NCBI RefSeq assembly: GCF_030811595.1 | Contig: NZ_JAUSRB010000002.1 | Span: forward strand, 7,564,001 to 7,628,000 | From: Streptosporangium brasiliense | GTDB lineage: Bacteria > Actinomycetota > Actinomycetes > Streptosporangiales > Streptosporangiaceae | Length of the DNA stretch: 64,000 nucleotides | Direction: 5' to 3' | Shown here: positions 50,251 through 59,752 of the stretch, piece after piece | Position numbering within the stretch: position 1 is the first letter of the stretch | How the letters are laid out: each line of letters starts with the position of its first letter | Notes under the pieces: model-generated | Seen by the model: only the letters and a program-made list of their open reading frames with translations | What the model was told of the DNA's origin: nothing | Databases searched by the model: none | Made by a program: the position numbers and the translations under genes

Positions 50251-51367
50251 TGGGCGCAAGGTCGGTACCGGCGCCGCGGCGGCGCAGCGCCACCAGGTCG
50301 GTACGTGCGGGCCCGGCGGCCGGCGCGTCTCCGCGCCGCTCGGGCTGGGCGGGCGAGGCTGCGCCGCGGTGCTCGGGCAGCGTAGCGGATCCGGGCTCCT
50401 CCACCACGAAGCCCGCGTCCTTGATCATCTCCAGGTCGGCACTGCCCGGCTGCCCCTCGCTGGTCAGGTAGTCGCCGAGGAAGATCGAGTTGACGATGTG
50501 CAGGGCCAGGGGCTGCAGGCCGCGCAGGTGGATCTCCCTGCCCCCGGCGAGGCGGACCTCCACGTCCGGGCAGACGAATCGCACCATCGCCAGGATCCGC
50601 AGGCACCGCTGCGGGGTGAGCTCCCAGGTCTGCGACAGCGGGGTCCCCTGGAAGGGGATCAGGAAGTTCACCGGCACCGAGTCCACATCGAGCTCCCGCA
50701 GCGTGAGGACCACGTCCACCAGGTCGGCGTCACTCTCCCCCATACCGGCGATCAGGCCGGAGCAGGCCGACATGCCCGCCCCACGTGAACGCAGGACTGT
50801 GTCCACCCGGTCGGCGAATCCGTGTGTGGTGCAGATTTTTCCGTACTCGCCCTCGGAGGTGTTGAGGTTGTGGTTGTAGGCGTGGACGCCGGCCTCGCGC
50901 AACCGCGCGGCCTGCCGTTCCGACAGCAGGCCCAGGCAGGCGCAGATCTCCACGTCGGGACTGCGTTCCTTGATCGCCTCGATGGTGCCGACGACCCGCT
51001 CGACGTCCCGGTCGGTGGGGCCGCGGCCGCTGGCCACCAGGCACACACGCTTGGCGCCGCCCTCCGTCCCCGCCTCGGCCGCGGCGGCGGCCTCGTGTGG
51101 TTTGAGCCAGCTGTAGGCGAGGATCTCGGCTTTCGACCCCAGCCGCTGCGAGCAGTACGAGCAGTCCTCAGGGCACAGGCCCGACTTCAGGTTGACGAGG
51201 TAGTTGAGCTTGACCCGGCGGCCGAACCACTTCCGCCGCACCTTCCCGGCCGCGGCCACCACGTCGAGCAGTTCGTCGTCGGAGGTCGCCAGGACGGCCA
51301 GTGCCTCCTGTCGCGTCGGTGACTGCCCGCGCAGTCCCTTGTCCACCAGCGTGGTCAACAGTTCCAT
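50243..51367 (-). CDS. bioB: Biotin synthase
   Basis: A 374-residue radical SAM enzyme that inserts sulfur into dethiobiotin. The 4Fe-4S motif is GLCPEDCSYCSQR (Cys65, Cys69, Cys72). VNFLIPFQGTPLSQ and VRLAGGREIHLRGLQPLAL supply the second cluster and substrate sites. The last 45 residues are a Pro/Ala/Arg-rich tail beyond the conserved domain. GGAGG eight bases before the ATG. First gene of the biotin operon; because bioD is broken, dethiobiotin must come from elsewhere. Confidence 0.97.
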   Translation of the reverse strand: MELLTTLVDKGLRGQSPTRQEALAVLATSDDELLDVVAAAGKVRRKWFGRRVKLNYLVNLKSGLCPEDCSYCSQRLGSKAEILAYSWLKPHEAAAAAEAGTEGGAKRVCLVASGRGPTDRDVERVVGTIEAIKERSPDVEICACLGLLSERQAARLREAGVHAYNHNLNTSEGEYGKICTTHGFADRVDTVLRSRGAGMSACSGLIAGMGESDADLVDVVLTLRELDVDSVPVNFLIPFQGTPLSQTWELTPQRCLRILAMVRFVCPDVEVRLAGGREIHLRGLQPLALHIVNSIFLGDYLTSEGQPGSADLEMIKDAGFVVEEPGSATLPEHRGAASPAQPERRGDAPAAGPARTDLVALRRRGAGTDLAPNA

Positions 51368-51767
51368 GCCTCGATCCTCCGTCAAGGCCGCGGCGGTACC
51401 GAATCACCGATCCGGACAAGATCATTCAGTGAAAGTTGTAGAACGGCCTGCAGCGGCCCGGACCGAGCCACGCGGGGACGGGCGCCCACGGGCGCCCGCG
51501 CCTGCGCCCGGGTGGCTCCGGTGGTCCGGGGGGCCGCCTGCGGCGCGGGCATGCATCGGTCCAATTCCGGCCATGGCCGATGTCCGAAACCGTCCGGCCG
51601 CCGGCACCCGACGGCTCCGGCTCCCGTCCCCCCCTTTTCGCGGAGATCGGCTGGTCAGCGCCATCGCCGTCCCTCGAATATGCAAACCGGGATGAAGGAC
51701 ACCCTCCGTTGTCTATGATGATCGCGATTTGTCGATATGTCATAACATGTCACTACTGGAGGACGCC
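51368..51767. other. Divergent intergenic region of bioB and the GH71 gene
   Basis: 400 bp without a gene. The left end should hold the bio promoter and the AT-rich right end (51708-51755) the promoter of the secreted glucanase, including a short symmetric atgtcataacat. No BirA- or BioQ-type operator could be named with confidence. GGAGG at 51758-51762 serves the next gene. Confidence 0.45.
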
Positions 51768-53711
51768 ATGCGATCCCGCTTAGGTGCGATGGCGCTGTTG
51801 ATAGCGACTCTGACCACCGCCACCAACCTGGCGGCGGTGACCGCACCCGCCGCGGCGGCCCCCATCGGCCAGACGGTGACCGTCGAGGCGGCCGAAGACA
51901 CCTACGTCAGCCAGGCCGGCCCCACGAAACCGCATGGCAGCCACACCTGGCTCTCGGCCAACGCGGCCACGTCCGACGGCGCGACCGACACCGAGCGCCG
52001 CTCCTACGTCCGTTTCACCCTCAAGGACCTGCCGGAGGACGCCTCCGACGTCAAGTTGACGCTGGAGCTGCAGTCGGTCAGGACGACCGACACCGTCCTG
52101 GAGGTGCGTCCGGTCACCGGAGCATGGTCTGAGTCCACCCTGAACTGGAACAACCAGCCGGCCACCGGCGCGGTGCTGGCCACCGCCAAGGGCCTGACCG
52201 CCGGGCAGACGGTCAAGCTGGAGGTGTCTTCCGCTTTCACCGGCAACGGCGACTACTCGTTCGCCATCACCTCCCCCTCGAACATCCAGAGCGTGCTGCA
52301 CTCCTCGCAGGCCACCGGCGGCGAGGGGCCCAAGCTCACGGTGACGTACGGCAAGGCGGCCCCGACGGTCCCGGCCGGTCCGCTGCCGTTCGAGCTGCCG
52401 TCGACCTCGACGCTGCGCGCGTCCTCCCACAAGGTGTTCGCGCACTACTTCACGCCGTACCCGATCTCGCTGAACAACAAGGCCGGGGCCGACGACTACT
52501 ACACCAAGAACTACCTGAACCCCGCCGGCGAGAGTGGCAAGCACGCGGCGTACGGCGGGCTGCTGCGTGACCGGCCCTTCCCCCGGGAGGTGCTGTCCGG
52601 CGACTGGCAGCTGGCCGACATGAAGAAGGAGGTGCAGATCGCGGCCAAGGCCGGGCTGGACGGCTTCACCGTGGACGTGCTCTCCCTCACCAGCGCCCAC
52701 TGGGACCGGCTCAAGACCCTGATCAAGGCCGCGGAGGCGGTCGACCCCGGCTTCAAGATCGTGCTGATGCCGGACATGACGTCGTTGAAGACCGACGCCG
52801 GCACGCTCGCCTCGGCCATGGCCGGCCTGGCCGCGTCCAAGTCGGTCCACCGCCTGGGCGACAACCGCCTGGTGATCTCGCCGTTCAAGGCCGAGCAGCA
52901 GAGCGCCGCCTGGTGGAAGGACTTCATGAACATCATGAAGAGCTCCCACGGCATCAACGTCGCGCTGGTCCCGGTCTTCCTGAACTTCTCCTCCAACGCC
53001 TCGGCCTTCGCGCCGATCAGCTACGGCTTCTCCAACTGGGGCAACCGCAGCCCGGCCCAGCAGGGCGGCATCGAGTCCAACATCTCCAAGGCGCACAGCC
53101 TGAACAAGATCTGGATGCAGCCGGTCTCGGTCCAGGACGAGCGGCCCAACCAGGGCATCTACGACGAGGCCAACAACACCGAGAACCTGCGTACGACGTG
53201 GGAGAAGTCCATCTCGGGCGACGCCGACTGGATCCAGCTCACCACGTGGAACGACTTCTCCGAGGGCACCCAGTTCGTCCCCTCCGTGCACAACGGCTCG
53301 GCCTATCTGGACATCTCGTCCTACTACCTGACCTGGCTGAAGACCGGCAAGGCCCCGGCGATCGTGCGTGACACGCTCTATCTGACGCACCGCTCGCAGT
53401 ACGTCGCGGCCAGGCCGACGTCGGGTTCGCAGACCAAGTTCATGAACCCGCGCGGTGGCACGTCCACGCCGCGCGACAAGGTGGAGGTGCTGTCGTTCCT
53501 CACCAAGGCGGCCACGGTGAAGGCGACCGTGGGCGGCAAGGAGCAGAGCTACGCCGCCAAGGCCGGGGTCCAGGCACAGCTCTTCCCCCTGGCCTACGGC
53601 CTGAACAAGGCGTCCGTGGGCGCGGTGACGGTCGCGTCGCCGTGGGAGGTCAAGAGCAGCTTCTCCGTGCAGGACCTGCAGTACAACGCGGTCAGCAGCG
53701 GCCGTAAGTGA
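51768..53711 (+). CDS. Secreted DNRLRE-GH71 alpha-1,3-glucanase
   Basis: A 647-residue secreted enzyme. Signal peptide residues 1-31. A DNRLRE/CBM96-type beta domain (about 35-200: VEAAEDTYVSQAG, SYVRFTLKDLPEDASDVKLT, WSESTLNWNNQP) is followed by a GH71 catalytic domain (about 205-560) with FAHYFTPYPISLNN, AGLDGFTVDVLS carrying a likely catalytic Asp, and WIQLTTWNDFSEGTQF. GH71 enzymes (mutanases) cut alpha-1,3-glucan of fungal walls or biofilms. GGAGG five bases before the ATG at 51768. Codon 5 is TTA, a candidate for bldA-linked control. A strong terminator follows. Confidence 0.92.
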   Translation: MRSRLGAMALLIATLTTATNLAAVTAPAAAAPIGQTVTVEAAEDTYVSQAGPTKPHGSHTWLSANAATSDGATDTERRSYVRFTLKDLPEDASDVKLTLELQSVRTTDTVLEVRPVTGAWSESTLNWNNQPATGAVLATAKGLTAGQTVKLEVSSAFTGNGDYSFAITSPSNIQSVLHSSQATGGEGPKLTVTYGKAAPTVPAGPLPFELPSTSTLRASSHKVFAHYFTPYPISLNNKAGADDYYTKNYLNPAGESGKHAAYGGLLRDRPFPREVLSGDWQLADMKKEVQIAAKAGLDGFTVDVLSLTSAHWDRLKTLIKAAEAVDPGFKIVLMPDMTSLKTDAGTLASAMAGLAASKSVHRLGDNRLVISPFKAEQQSAAWWKDFMNIMKSSHGINVALVPVFLNFSSNASAFAPISYGFSNWGNRSPAQQGGIESNISKAHSLNKIWMQPVSVQDERPNQGIYDEANNTENLRTTWEKSISGDADWIQLTTWNDFSEGTQFVPSVHNGSAYLDISSYYLTWLKTGKAPAIVRDTLYLTHRSQYVAARPTSGSQTKFMNPRGGTSTPRDKVEVLSFLTKAATVKATVGGKEQSYAAKAGVQAQLFPLAYGLNKASVGAVTVASPWEVKSSFSVQDLQYNAVSSGRK

Positions 53712-53715
53712 GCCC

Positions 53716-53746
53716 TTCGCGCCCGCTCGGACCGGGCGGGCGCGAA
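53716..53746 (+). terminator. Strong hairpin terminator after the GH71 gene
   Basis: A perfect 11-bp stem (ttcgcgcccgc at 53716-53726 with gcgggcgcgaa at 53736-53746) and a 9-base loop, starting four bases after the stop codon. Confidence 0.85.
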
Positions 53747-54004
53747 GTCCGACGCCCGGCGGGCGGCGGACCTGGGCGATGCCGCCGGGCCCGCTTGGGG
53801 AGGAGGTGCCGAGCCGCGTCCTCCGACGGCACCCGCGATGAATGTTTCACCGGAAGCCGCTACAGGGCTTCCGGCGGACGGACCCCGCCACCTCATCGAG
53901 GAGCATGCGGAACGCACCTCCCGGAGGGGCTCGGTACCCCGCTCCGGACGCCCCGTGGGCACGCTCCCATATCCTGAGAGAGCGCTTTTTCCTATCCTTG
54001 CCCA

Positions 54005-54823
54005 ATGGAACTAGCGGAGATCCGCACCTACCCCATCAAGTCCGTCAGCGGCATCCCCCGCCCGTCCGCCCAGATCCTCCCCTGGGGTCTGGAAGGCGAC
54101 CGCCGCTGGGCCGTGGTGGACCCGCTGGGAGAAGTGATCTGGGTAGGCGAACACCCCCGGTTCCTCTCGGTTTCGGCCGCGGAAACCCCCGAAGGCGGCC
54201 TCCGCCTGTCGGCGAAGGGCATGGGCGAACTCAAGGTCCCCCCGGCCACAGGCGACACGACCCCGGTAGGTCTCTCCAACCTCGACCGAGCCGTGCTCGC
54301 CCACGCCGACGCCCATGAATGGTTCACCCGCCTGCTCGGCAGGCCCGCCCGCCTCGTCTGGCTTGACGACACCGGACGCCGGACCGTCACCGAGGAACAC
54401 GGCGGCCTCCCCGGAGAGATCGTCAGCTTCATCTGGGAGGCACCCCTCCTGCTCGTCTCCAGGAGTTCGCTCCAGCGCCTGGACGACTGGATCGCCGAAG
54501 GCGCCATGGAACGCCAGGAGCATCCCCCGGACCCCCTCGACGTCGCCCGCTTCCGGCCCAACGCCATCATCGACGGCGCGGAACCCTTCGCGGAGGACGC
54601 CTGGACGTCGGTCCGCATCGGCGAGATCGACTTCCGCGTCTCGGAGTTGTGCGACCGCTGCGCCGCCACCCTCTGGGACCCGGCCACTCAGGAGCGCGGC
54701 AAGGAACCCCTGAGAACTCTGGCCAGACACCGCCGCTGGGACGGAAAGACCTGGTTCGGCATCCGCCTGGTGCCCAGGAACCTCGGCGAGCTGAGAGTCG
54801 GCGACGGAGTCCGGCCAGGCTAG
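54005..54823 (+). CDS. MOSC domain protein
   Basis: A 272-residue protein of the MOSC N-terminal beta-barrel plus MOSC family (MELAEIRTYPIKSVSGI, LPWGLEGDRRWAVVDP, FRPNAIIDGAEPFAEDAW, LCDRCAATLWDPATQERGKEPLRTLARHR). The Cys in DRC is the sulfur-carrier or Mo-binding residue of the family, which transfers sulfur or reduces N-hydroxylated compounds with the molybdenum cofactor. No ribosome-binding site; TATCCT lies at 53993-53998, six bases before the ATG, suggesting a leaderless message. Confidence 0.93.
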   Translation: MELAEIRTYPIKSVSGIPRPSAQILPWGLEGDRRWAVVDPLGEVIWVGEHPRFLSVSAAETPEGGLRLSAKGMGELKVPPATGDTTPVGLSNLDRAVLAHADAHEWFTRLLGRPARLVWLDDTGRRTVTEEHGGLPGEIVSFIWEAPLLLVSRSSLQRLDDWIAEGAMERQEHPPDPLDVARFRPNAIIDGAEPFAEDAWTSVRIGEIDFRVSELCDRCAATLWDPATQERGKEPLRTLARHRRWDGKTWFGIRLVPRNLGELRVGDGVRPG

Positions 54824-54946
54824 CCGGTCAGGCGCTTCAGGGCCGCGGGCGCCGCGCGCGGACACCAACGTCATGTGGCGGACCACCGTCACGCCGCCCG
54901 CCAGGCGGTCTCACCGGGCCCGGTCCCGGCTCCGAATCCGAGACGA

Positions 54947-55867
54947 TCAGCGATGGGCCGTCGCGATGAGGCGTCGCAGTGCGGCGTGGGCGGGTGGGCC
55001 CCACGTGGCCTTGCCGCCTGGCCGGCCGTGGACACCGGCGTCGCCGACGTGGAGGCCGACGAGGGCGCGGATCACGGCCCATCCACGGGCGCGGCGAAGG
55101 GTCGCGGCGTCCGGGGCCGGCCGGTAGGCGGCATGGAAGCGGTCGGCGGTGTCGTCCGGCAGCAGGGTCCACGCGGCGGCGAGGTCGACGGCCGGATCGC
55201 CGGCGAACAGGTCGCCGAAGTCGATCACGCCGCAGATGGTGCCGTCCGCGGTGAGGACGTTGGCCGGATGCAGGTCGCCGTGGAGCCAGAGCGCCGGGCC
55301 GGCCCAGCCGGGCGCGGCGGCGGCGTCGTCCCAGACCGCGCGGACGGCGTCCGGGTCGGGGATCAGCCCCAGCTCGGTGGCCGAGGCGAGCTGCTGGGCG
55401 ACCCACTCGGAGGAGCCGGCCAGCGGCCCTCCGCGGCCCCGGCCGTCGGTGTCCACCTCTTCGGGGGCGGGTCGGTGAAGAGCGGTCAGGAAGGCGGCCA
55501 GGGCGGTGGCCGCCTCCGCACCGCGCGCGACGGGGGCGCGGTCGGCGGGCTCGCCCGGCACCCAGGTGGTGACGGTCCAGGGGTGCGGGAACAGCGCGGA
55601 GGGCTCGCCGAGGCGCTGCGGGACGGGGATCGGCAGGGGAAGGCGCGGGGCGAGGACGGGCAGCCAGGTGTGCTCCTTGCGCAACAGCTCGTCCGCGTCC
55701 TGCGTCGCCCAGGGCAACCGGACGGCGAGGTCGTCGCCGAGCCGCCAGAGCTGGTTGTCCCAGCCCCGCGCGCCGAGCCGCACCGGGCGATCGGCCAGGT
55801 CGGGGTGCTGGTCGCGGAGCAGATCCCGCACCAGCTCCGCGCTGATCTCGATCTCGGTGTGCGTCAT
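54947..55867 (-). CDS. Aminoglycoside phosphotransferase (APH) family kinase
   Basis: A 306-residue kinase-like protein. Catalytic loop LWLHGDLHPANVL and metal-binding VIDFGDLFAGDPAVDLA are intact, and the N-terminal lobe begins VRLGARGWDNQLWRLGDDLAVRLP. Such proteins phosphorylate small molecules; an antibiotic role is not implied by sequence alone. ATG at 55867. Divergent from a two-component system across 332 bp. Confidence 0.92.
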   Translation of the reverse strand: MTHTEIEISAELVRDLLRDQHPDLADRPVRLGARGWDNQLWRLGDDLAVRLPWATQDADELLRKEHTWLPVLAPRLPLPIPVPQRLGEPSALFPHPWTVTTWVPGEPADRAPVARGAEAATALAAFLTALHRPAPEEVDTDGRGRGGPLAGSSEWVAQQLASATELGLIPDPDAVRAVWDDAAAAPGWAGPALWLHGDLHPANVLTADGTICGVIDFGDLFAGDPAVDLAAAWTLLPDDTADRFHAAYRPAPDAATLRRARGWAVIRALVGLHVGDAGVHGRPGGKATWGPPAHAALRRLIATAHR

Positions 55868-56199
55868 GCGGAGCAACAGTAGCCGGATGGCGGCCGACCC
55901 GCTCCAACTGCTGGAGGGGACCGGGTCATGAAGGCGCAGGCGTCCGGGCCTCGCTCAGACGGTGTCCCCGAACGCCCATGCCCTCAGACCAGGAGATCCA
56001 GGGGTCCGGGCCTTTCCCGGGCTGTCAGCCGCCGCTCGGGGTCGGTCTCCTCCTGCGCGCACGGGTTGATCAGCTCGGCGAGGGCTCGCCGGCGGGTCCG
56101 TGGCGGGGCGCCGGAATCGGCCTGCCCGCTGCTGGCTATCCTGTGGCACGTCGAGCCAGGCACGGCTCCCCACCACGAGCCCACCGGGAGGCGACGACC
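55868..56199. other. Divergent intergenic region
   Basis: 332 bp between the APH-family gene and the histidine kinase. No gene, repeat or clear promoter pair was recognised. GGGAGG at 56186-56191 is the ribosome-binding site of the kinase. Confidence 0.45.
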
Positions 56200-57387
56200 G
56201 TGACAGCCTCCCAGCGCCGGAGCACATGGCCGGTGACGACGGTGGTGGCGCACGTGGTCCTGGCTCTCCTGACGGTGATCATCCTGGCGGGCGTCCGGCA
56301 CCTCGGCGCGGACCTGTGGCAGATCTTCGCCGCGGCGGGTGCTGCCGCCCTGCTCCATGTGGGAGCGGTGGTGGCCCGTCGACGGCCGTGGGTGGGGTAC
56401 GCGATCGGCGCGCTGGCGATGCTCGTCCTGGTGACGATGCCCTTCCTGGGTTGGTCACCGAACATGCTGCCCTCGGCTGTGTGCTTCCCCCTCACGTTGT
56501 GGCGGCTGACCAGCCTGGTCCCGGTCAGGTCCTCGGTGGTCGCGTTGGCCGTCGCCGCGCTCGGGATCGTCCTCACCGAGCTGGTGGCGTGGGCCCGGCT
56601 GCCCCCTGACACCCCTGGGTGGACCCGCCTGGTCGAGGGCGGGCTGCTGATGCTCGTGGTCGGCGGTGTGTGGCTCGCTGCCCTGCTGGTACGTCGCAGG
56701 CACGAGGCCGGCCGACGGGCCGAGAGCGGACGACTGGCCGCGGCGGTCGCGGACGAACGGGCCGGCATCCGCCGCGACCTGCACGACGTGATCGCCCACA
56801 CGGTCACCGTCATGGTCGCGCGGATCGAGGCCGCGGCGGTGACGACGGCGGATCCGGCGACCCGCCGCGAACTCGGCGACATCGCCGAGGCCGGCCGGGA
56901 CGCCCACCAAGGCCTGCGAGCGATGCTGGCCACCTTGGGCCCGGCCACCGTGGCGCCGCGCGCCGGTTCCCGGCCCGGAAAGGTCCCGATCTCGCTCGAC
57001 GCCCTCCCTGACCTCGTGGCCTCGGCGGCGAGCCCGCTCCATGCGGTGACGTTCGCGGAGGTGGGTGAGCGACGGCCACTGAGCCTGAGTGCCGAGGTCG
57101 CGGCGGTCCGGACCGTGCAGGAGGGCATCACCAACGCGCTGCGCCACCTCGAACCACCGGTCGAGGTGACCGTCCGCCTGCGCTGGACCCCGGCCGAGGT
57201 GGTGGTGGAGGTACGCGACGACGGCGGCAAGGCGCTTCGCGACGTCGGCAGTCAGGGGACCGGCTTGATGGGGATCGAGGAACGTGTGCGTACCGCAGGT
57301 GGCACCCTGTCGATCGACGACGGGGACGACGGGTGGGTGCTGCGCGCGCGGCTCCCCACGAAGGAGGGGAATGACCGAACGGAGTGA
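56200..57387 (+). CDS. Sensor histidine kinase, DesK-type (HisKA_3)
   Basis: A 395-residue membrane kinase with about five membrane segments in residues 12-165. Phospho-acceptor His195 in GIRRDLHDVIAHTV; the ATPase domain has EGITNALRHLEPP, DDGGKALRD and GTGLMGIEER. The N-box His-Asn pattern is normal for this class. GTG at 56200 with GGGAGG eight bases upstream. The response regulator gene follows after 51 bp; a serine hydrolase gene further downstream may belong to the regulon. Confidence 0.93.
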   Translation: MTASQRRSTWPVTTVVAHVVLALLTVIILAGVRHLGADLWQIFAAAGAAALLHVGAVVARRRPWVGYAIGALAMLVLVTMPFLGWSPNMLPSAVCFPLTLWRLTSLVPVRSSVVALAVAALGIVLTELVAWARLPPDTPGWTRLVEGGLLMLVVGGVWLAALLVRRRHEAGRRAESGRLAAAVADERAGIRRDLHDVIAHTVTVMVARIEAAAVTTADPATRRELGDIAEAGRDAHQGLRAMLATLGPATVAPRAGSRPGKVPISLDALPDLVASAASPLHAVTFAEVGERRPLSLSAEVAAVRTVQEGITNALRHLEPPVEVTVRLRWTPAEVVVEVRDDGGKALRDVGSQGTGLMGIEERVRTAGGTLSIDDGDDGWVLRARLPTKEGNDRTE

Positions 57388-57438
57388 GGGAATCAGCAAG
57401 CACAGCACCTTGGTCATGAGGCCGACGAAGGAGGTCTC

Positions 57439-58101
57439 GTGACCGGGATCCGTGTCATGCTCGTCGACGATCAGGAGTTGCTGCGGGCCTCGCTCCGTAC
57501 GGTGCTGTCGGCCGACGAACGCATCGAGGTCACCCACGACGTCGCGAACGGCGGCGACGCGATCGAGGTCGTCCGGCGGCACCGCCTCGACGTGGTGCTG
57601 ATGGACATCCGCATGCCACGTATGGACGGGGTCGCCGCCACGGCGGAGATCGTCAGGATCGCACCGGCGACCCGGGTGCTCATGCTGACGACGTTCGATG
57701 ACGACGAACTGGTCGTGGCTGCCATCCGGGCCGGCGCGAGCGGCTACCTGACCAAGGACGTCCGGCCCGCCGCCCTGGCCCAGGCCGTGTGTGACGTCGC
57801 CTCCGGGACGGCGGCGCTGGCCCCGGGGGTGGCCGCGACGATCCTCGATCTCGTACGGCAGGTGCCGATGCGGAGGACGGCGGCCCTGGACGGCCTCACC
57901 CCACGCGAGGTCGAGATCTTCGGCCTGCTCGCCCGCGGCAGGTCCAACAGCGAGATCTGCGCGGAACTGGTGCTGAGCGAGAACACGGTGAAGTCGCACG
58001 TCCGGGCCATCCTGCAGAAACTGGACCTGCGCGACCGCGTGCACGCGGTGATCCACGCCTACGAGAACGGGCTTGTGGGGCGCAACGATCTGCCTGACTG
58101 A
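57439..58101 (+). CDS. NarL/LuxR-type response regulator
   Basis: A 220-residue regulator. Phospho-acceptor Asp56 in VVLMDIRMPRMDG, switch Lys in YLTKDVRPA, LuxR helix-turn-helix LTPREVEIFGLLARGRSNSEI, ENTVKSHVRAILQKL. GTG start after AAGGAGGTCTC. Paired with the kinase just upstream. Confidence 0.95.
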   Translation: MTGIRVMLVDDQELLRASLRTVLSADERIEVTHDVANGGDAIEVVRRHRLDVVLMDIRMPRMDGVAATAEIVRIAPATRVLMLTTFDDDELVVAAIRAGASGYLTKDVRPAALAQAVCDVASGTAALAPGVAATILDLVRQVPMRRTAALDGLTPREVEIFGLLARGRSNSEICAELVLSENTVKSHVRAILQKLDLRDRVHAVIHAYENGLVGRNDLPD

Positions 58102-58128
58102 GATTCCATCCTGCCGGGTGGTGCCGTC

Positions 58129-58144
58129 TCACCCCTTGGGGTGA
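58129..58144. promoter_or_regulatory. Inverted repeat upstream of the serine hydrolase gene
   Basis: tcacccc and ggggtga are separated by two bases. It lies between the response-regulator stop and the hydrolase start and could be a binding site for that regulator, or a small terminator. It overlaps the alternative GTG at 58141, favouring the later start at 58180. Confidence 0.45.
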
Positions 58145-58179
58145 TGTCGGCCGGTGACGCCCGGCCTAGGTTCGACGTC

Positions 58180-59652
58180 GTGCATCTCCTACCTCTGCGC
58201 TTTCCTCGTGTGACCTCCCTCCTCGTCCTCGGCGGCGTGCTCGTCGCCGTGCTGCTCGGCTGGACGGCACCGGCCCATGCCACCGGCGGACGGCTGGTCG
58301 ACGACTACCGCTCCGTCTACGGTGCGCCGGGGGTCGCGGCGGCCGTGATCGACGGGTCGTCGGTCGAGACGACCGTCCGCGGCCGGGACGGGGACGGCAA
58401 CGCGGTGACGGCGCGGACTCGGTTCCGGATCGCGTCGATGAGCAAGTCGATGACGGCTGCGGCGATCATGCTGCTGGTCGACCGTGACCGAGTCTCCCTG
58501 GACGACCCGGTCATCAAGGTCCTGCCCGACTTCAGGATGACCGATCCGCGCTTCACCGGGATCACCGTGCGCCAGCTCCTCAGCCACACCTCGGGGCTGT
58601 CGAACAGCACGAACAACGAGTACGTGTTCCCGCCTCCGCGCAGCGCGCGGGAGATCGTGGCCAAGCTGGCCGACAAGACTCTGGCCGCCGATCCGGGCAC
58701 CCGCCCGGAGTACCACAACACCAACTACTCGATCGCGGCGAGGATCGTCGAAGTGGTGTCGGGGAAGTCCTTCGACGCCTTCCTCCACACCGAGCTGTTC
58801 GCGCCGCTGGGCATGGCCGGCACCAGCTCGACGCTGGGGTGTTCCGATCGCGCCGAGGGCCTGCCGTCCGGGTACGAGGTCGTACTCGGGGTCGCCGTCG
58901 CGGTGCCGGAGATGCCGGGGATGTGCGTCGGCAACGGCGGGGTGATCTCGACCCTGGACGACATGGTGCGGTGGCTGCGGTTCAACCAGGGAACGCTCGG
59001 GGCGGACCTGCTGAGTGCCGGCTCCCTGGCCGAGTTGCACACCGTCCAGCCGAAGGCCGGTAACTACGCCCTCGGCTGGCAGTCCCGTCCCGTCACGGCA
59101 GGCGCGCCGCCGTCGCTGATCGGCCACGGCGGGACACTGGCGACGTGGACCGGGGACATGGTCTTCTCGCCCAAGACCGGTGTGGCCGCCCTCGTCCTCA
59201 CCAACAGCGTCGGCGACCCCGGCCTGCTCTCGACCAACCTGCTCGCCGAACGGATCGGGGCGCCGGCGACGCCGATGAGCAACCCGCTCACCGTCGTGAA
59301 CGCGGTCCTGCTCGGGCTCACGGTGGGGATGGCCGCCCTGCTGGTCACCGCGGCCGTCCGGGCGCGCCGCTGGGCCACGCGCCGCCGCGCGGCGCGCCGG
59401 CCGAGGCTGGTCCTGCGGCTCGTGCCCCTCGCCCTGGTGACGGTGCTGGGCGTGGTGCTGCCGACGCCGGTCTGGGGGGCGTTCAACGTCCAGTACTGGA
59501 TCGTCACCGTCTGGCTGCTGCCGCTGCTGGCCCTCTTCTGCCTCACCTGCTGCGTGCTCGGGGCGGTCGCGCTCGGCCGTCGCATCTGGTGCTACCGCCG
59601 CGCCGGTCAGGCGATCTCCGCACCGGTACGGCCGGCCACGGCGGACAGCTGA
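58180..59652 (+). CDS. Serine beta-lactamase-like hydrolase with C-terminal membrane helices
   Basis: A 490-residue class C beta-lactamase/DD-peptidase-fold protein. The signal peptide (residues 10-33) is followed by the catalytic SxxK Ser86-Met-Ser-Lys89, Tyr178 in PEYHNTNYSIA and a GHGG box in SLIGHGGTLATW. After the enzyme domain there are three membrane segments (about residues 370-470), anchoring it in the membrane with the active site outside. Such proteins are esterases or peptidases; resistance is not implied. GTG at 58180 is preferred; GTG 58141 or ATG 58144 would lengthen the N-terminus. It follows a two-component system. Confidence 0.88.
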   Translation: MHLLPLRFPRVTSLLVLGGVLVAVLLGWTAPAHATGGRLVDDYRSVYGAPGVAAAVIDGSSVETTVRGRDGDGNAVTARTRFRIASMSKSMTAAAIMLLVDRDRVSLDDPVIKVLPDFRMTDPRFTGITVRQLLSHTSGLSNSTNNEYVFPPPRSAREIVAKLADKTLAADPGTRPEYHNTNYSIAARIVEVVSGKSFDAFLHTELFAPLGMAGTSSTLGCSDRAEGLPSGYEVVLGVAVAVPEMPGMCVGNGGVISTLDDMVRWLRFNQGTLGADLLSAGSLAELHTVQPKAGNYALGWQSRPVTAGAPPSLIGHGGTLATWTGDMVFSPKTGVAALVLTNSVGDPGLLSTNLLAERIGAPATPMSNPLTVVNAVLLGLTVGMAALLVTAAVRARRWATRRRAARRPRLVLRLVPLALVTVLGVVLPTPVWGAFNVQYWIVTVWLLPLLALFCLTCCVLGAVALGRRIWCYRRAGQAISAPVRPATADS

Positions 59653-59752
59653 CCTGGGCGGGAACGACTCCGCCGCCCGCCACGGCACCATCCTGATCGA
59701 CATGGCCCCCCGTGGGCCACAACACCGTGAGCAGTCCGGGGGGCCGTCCCGG

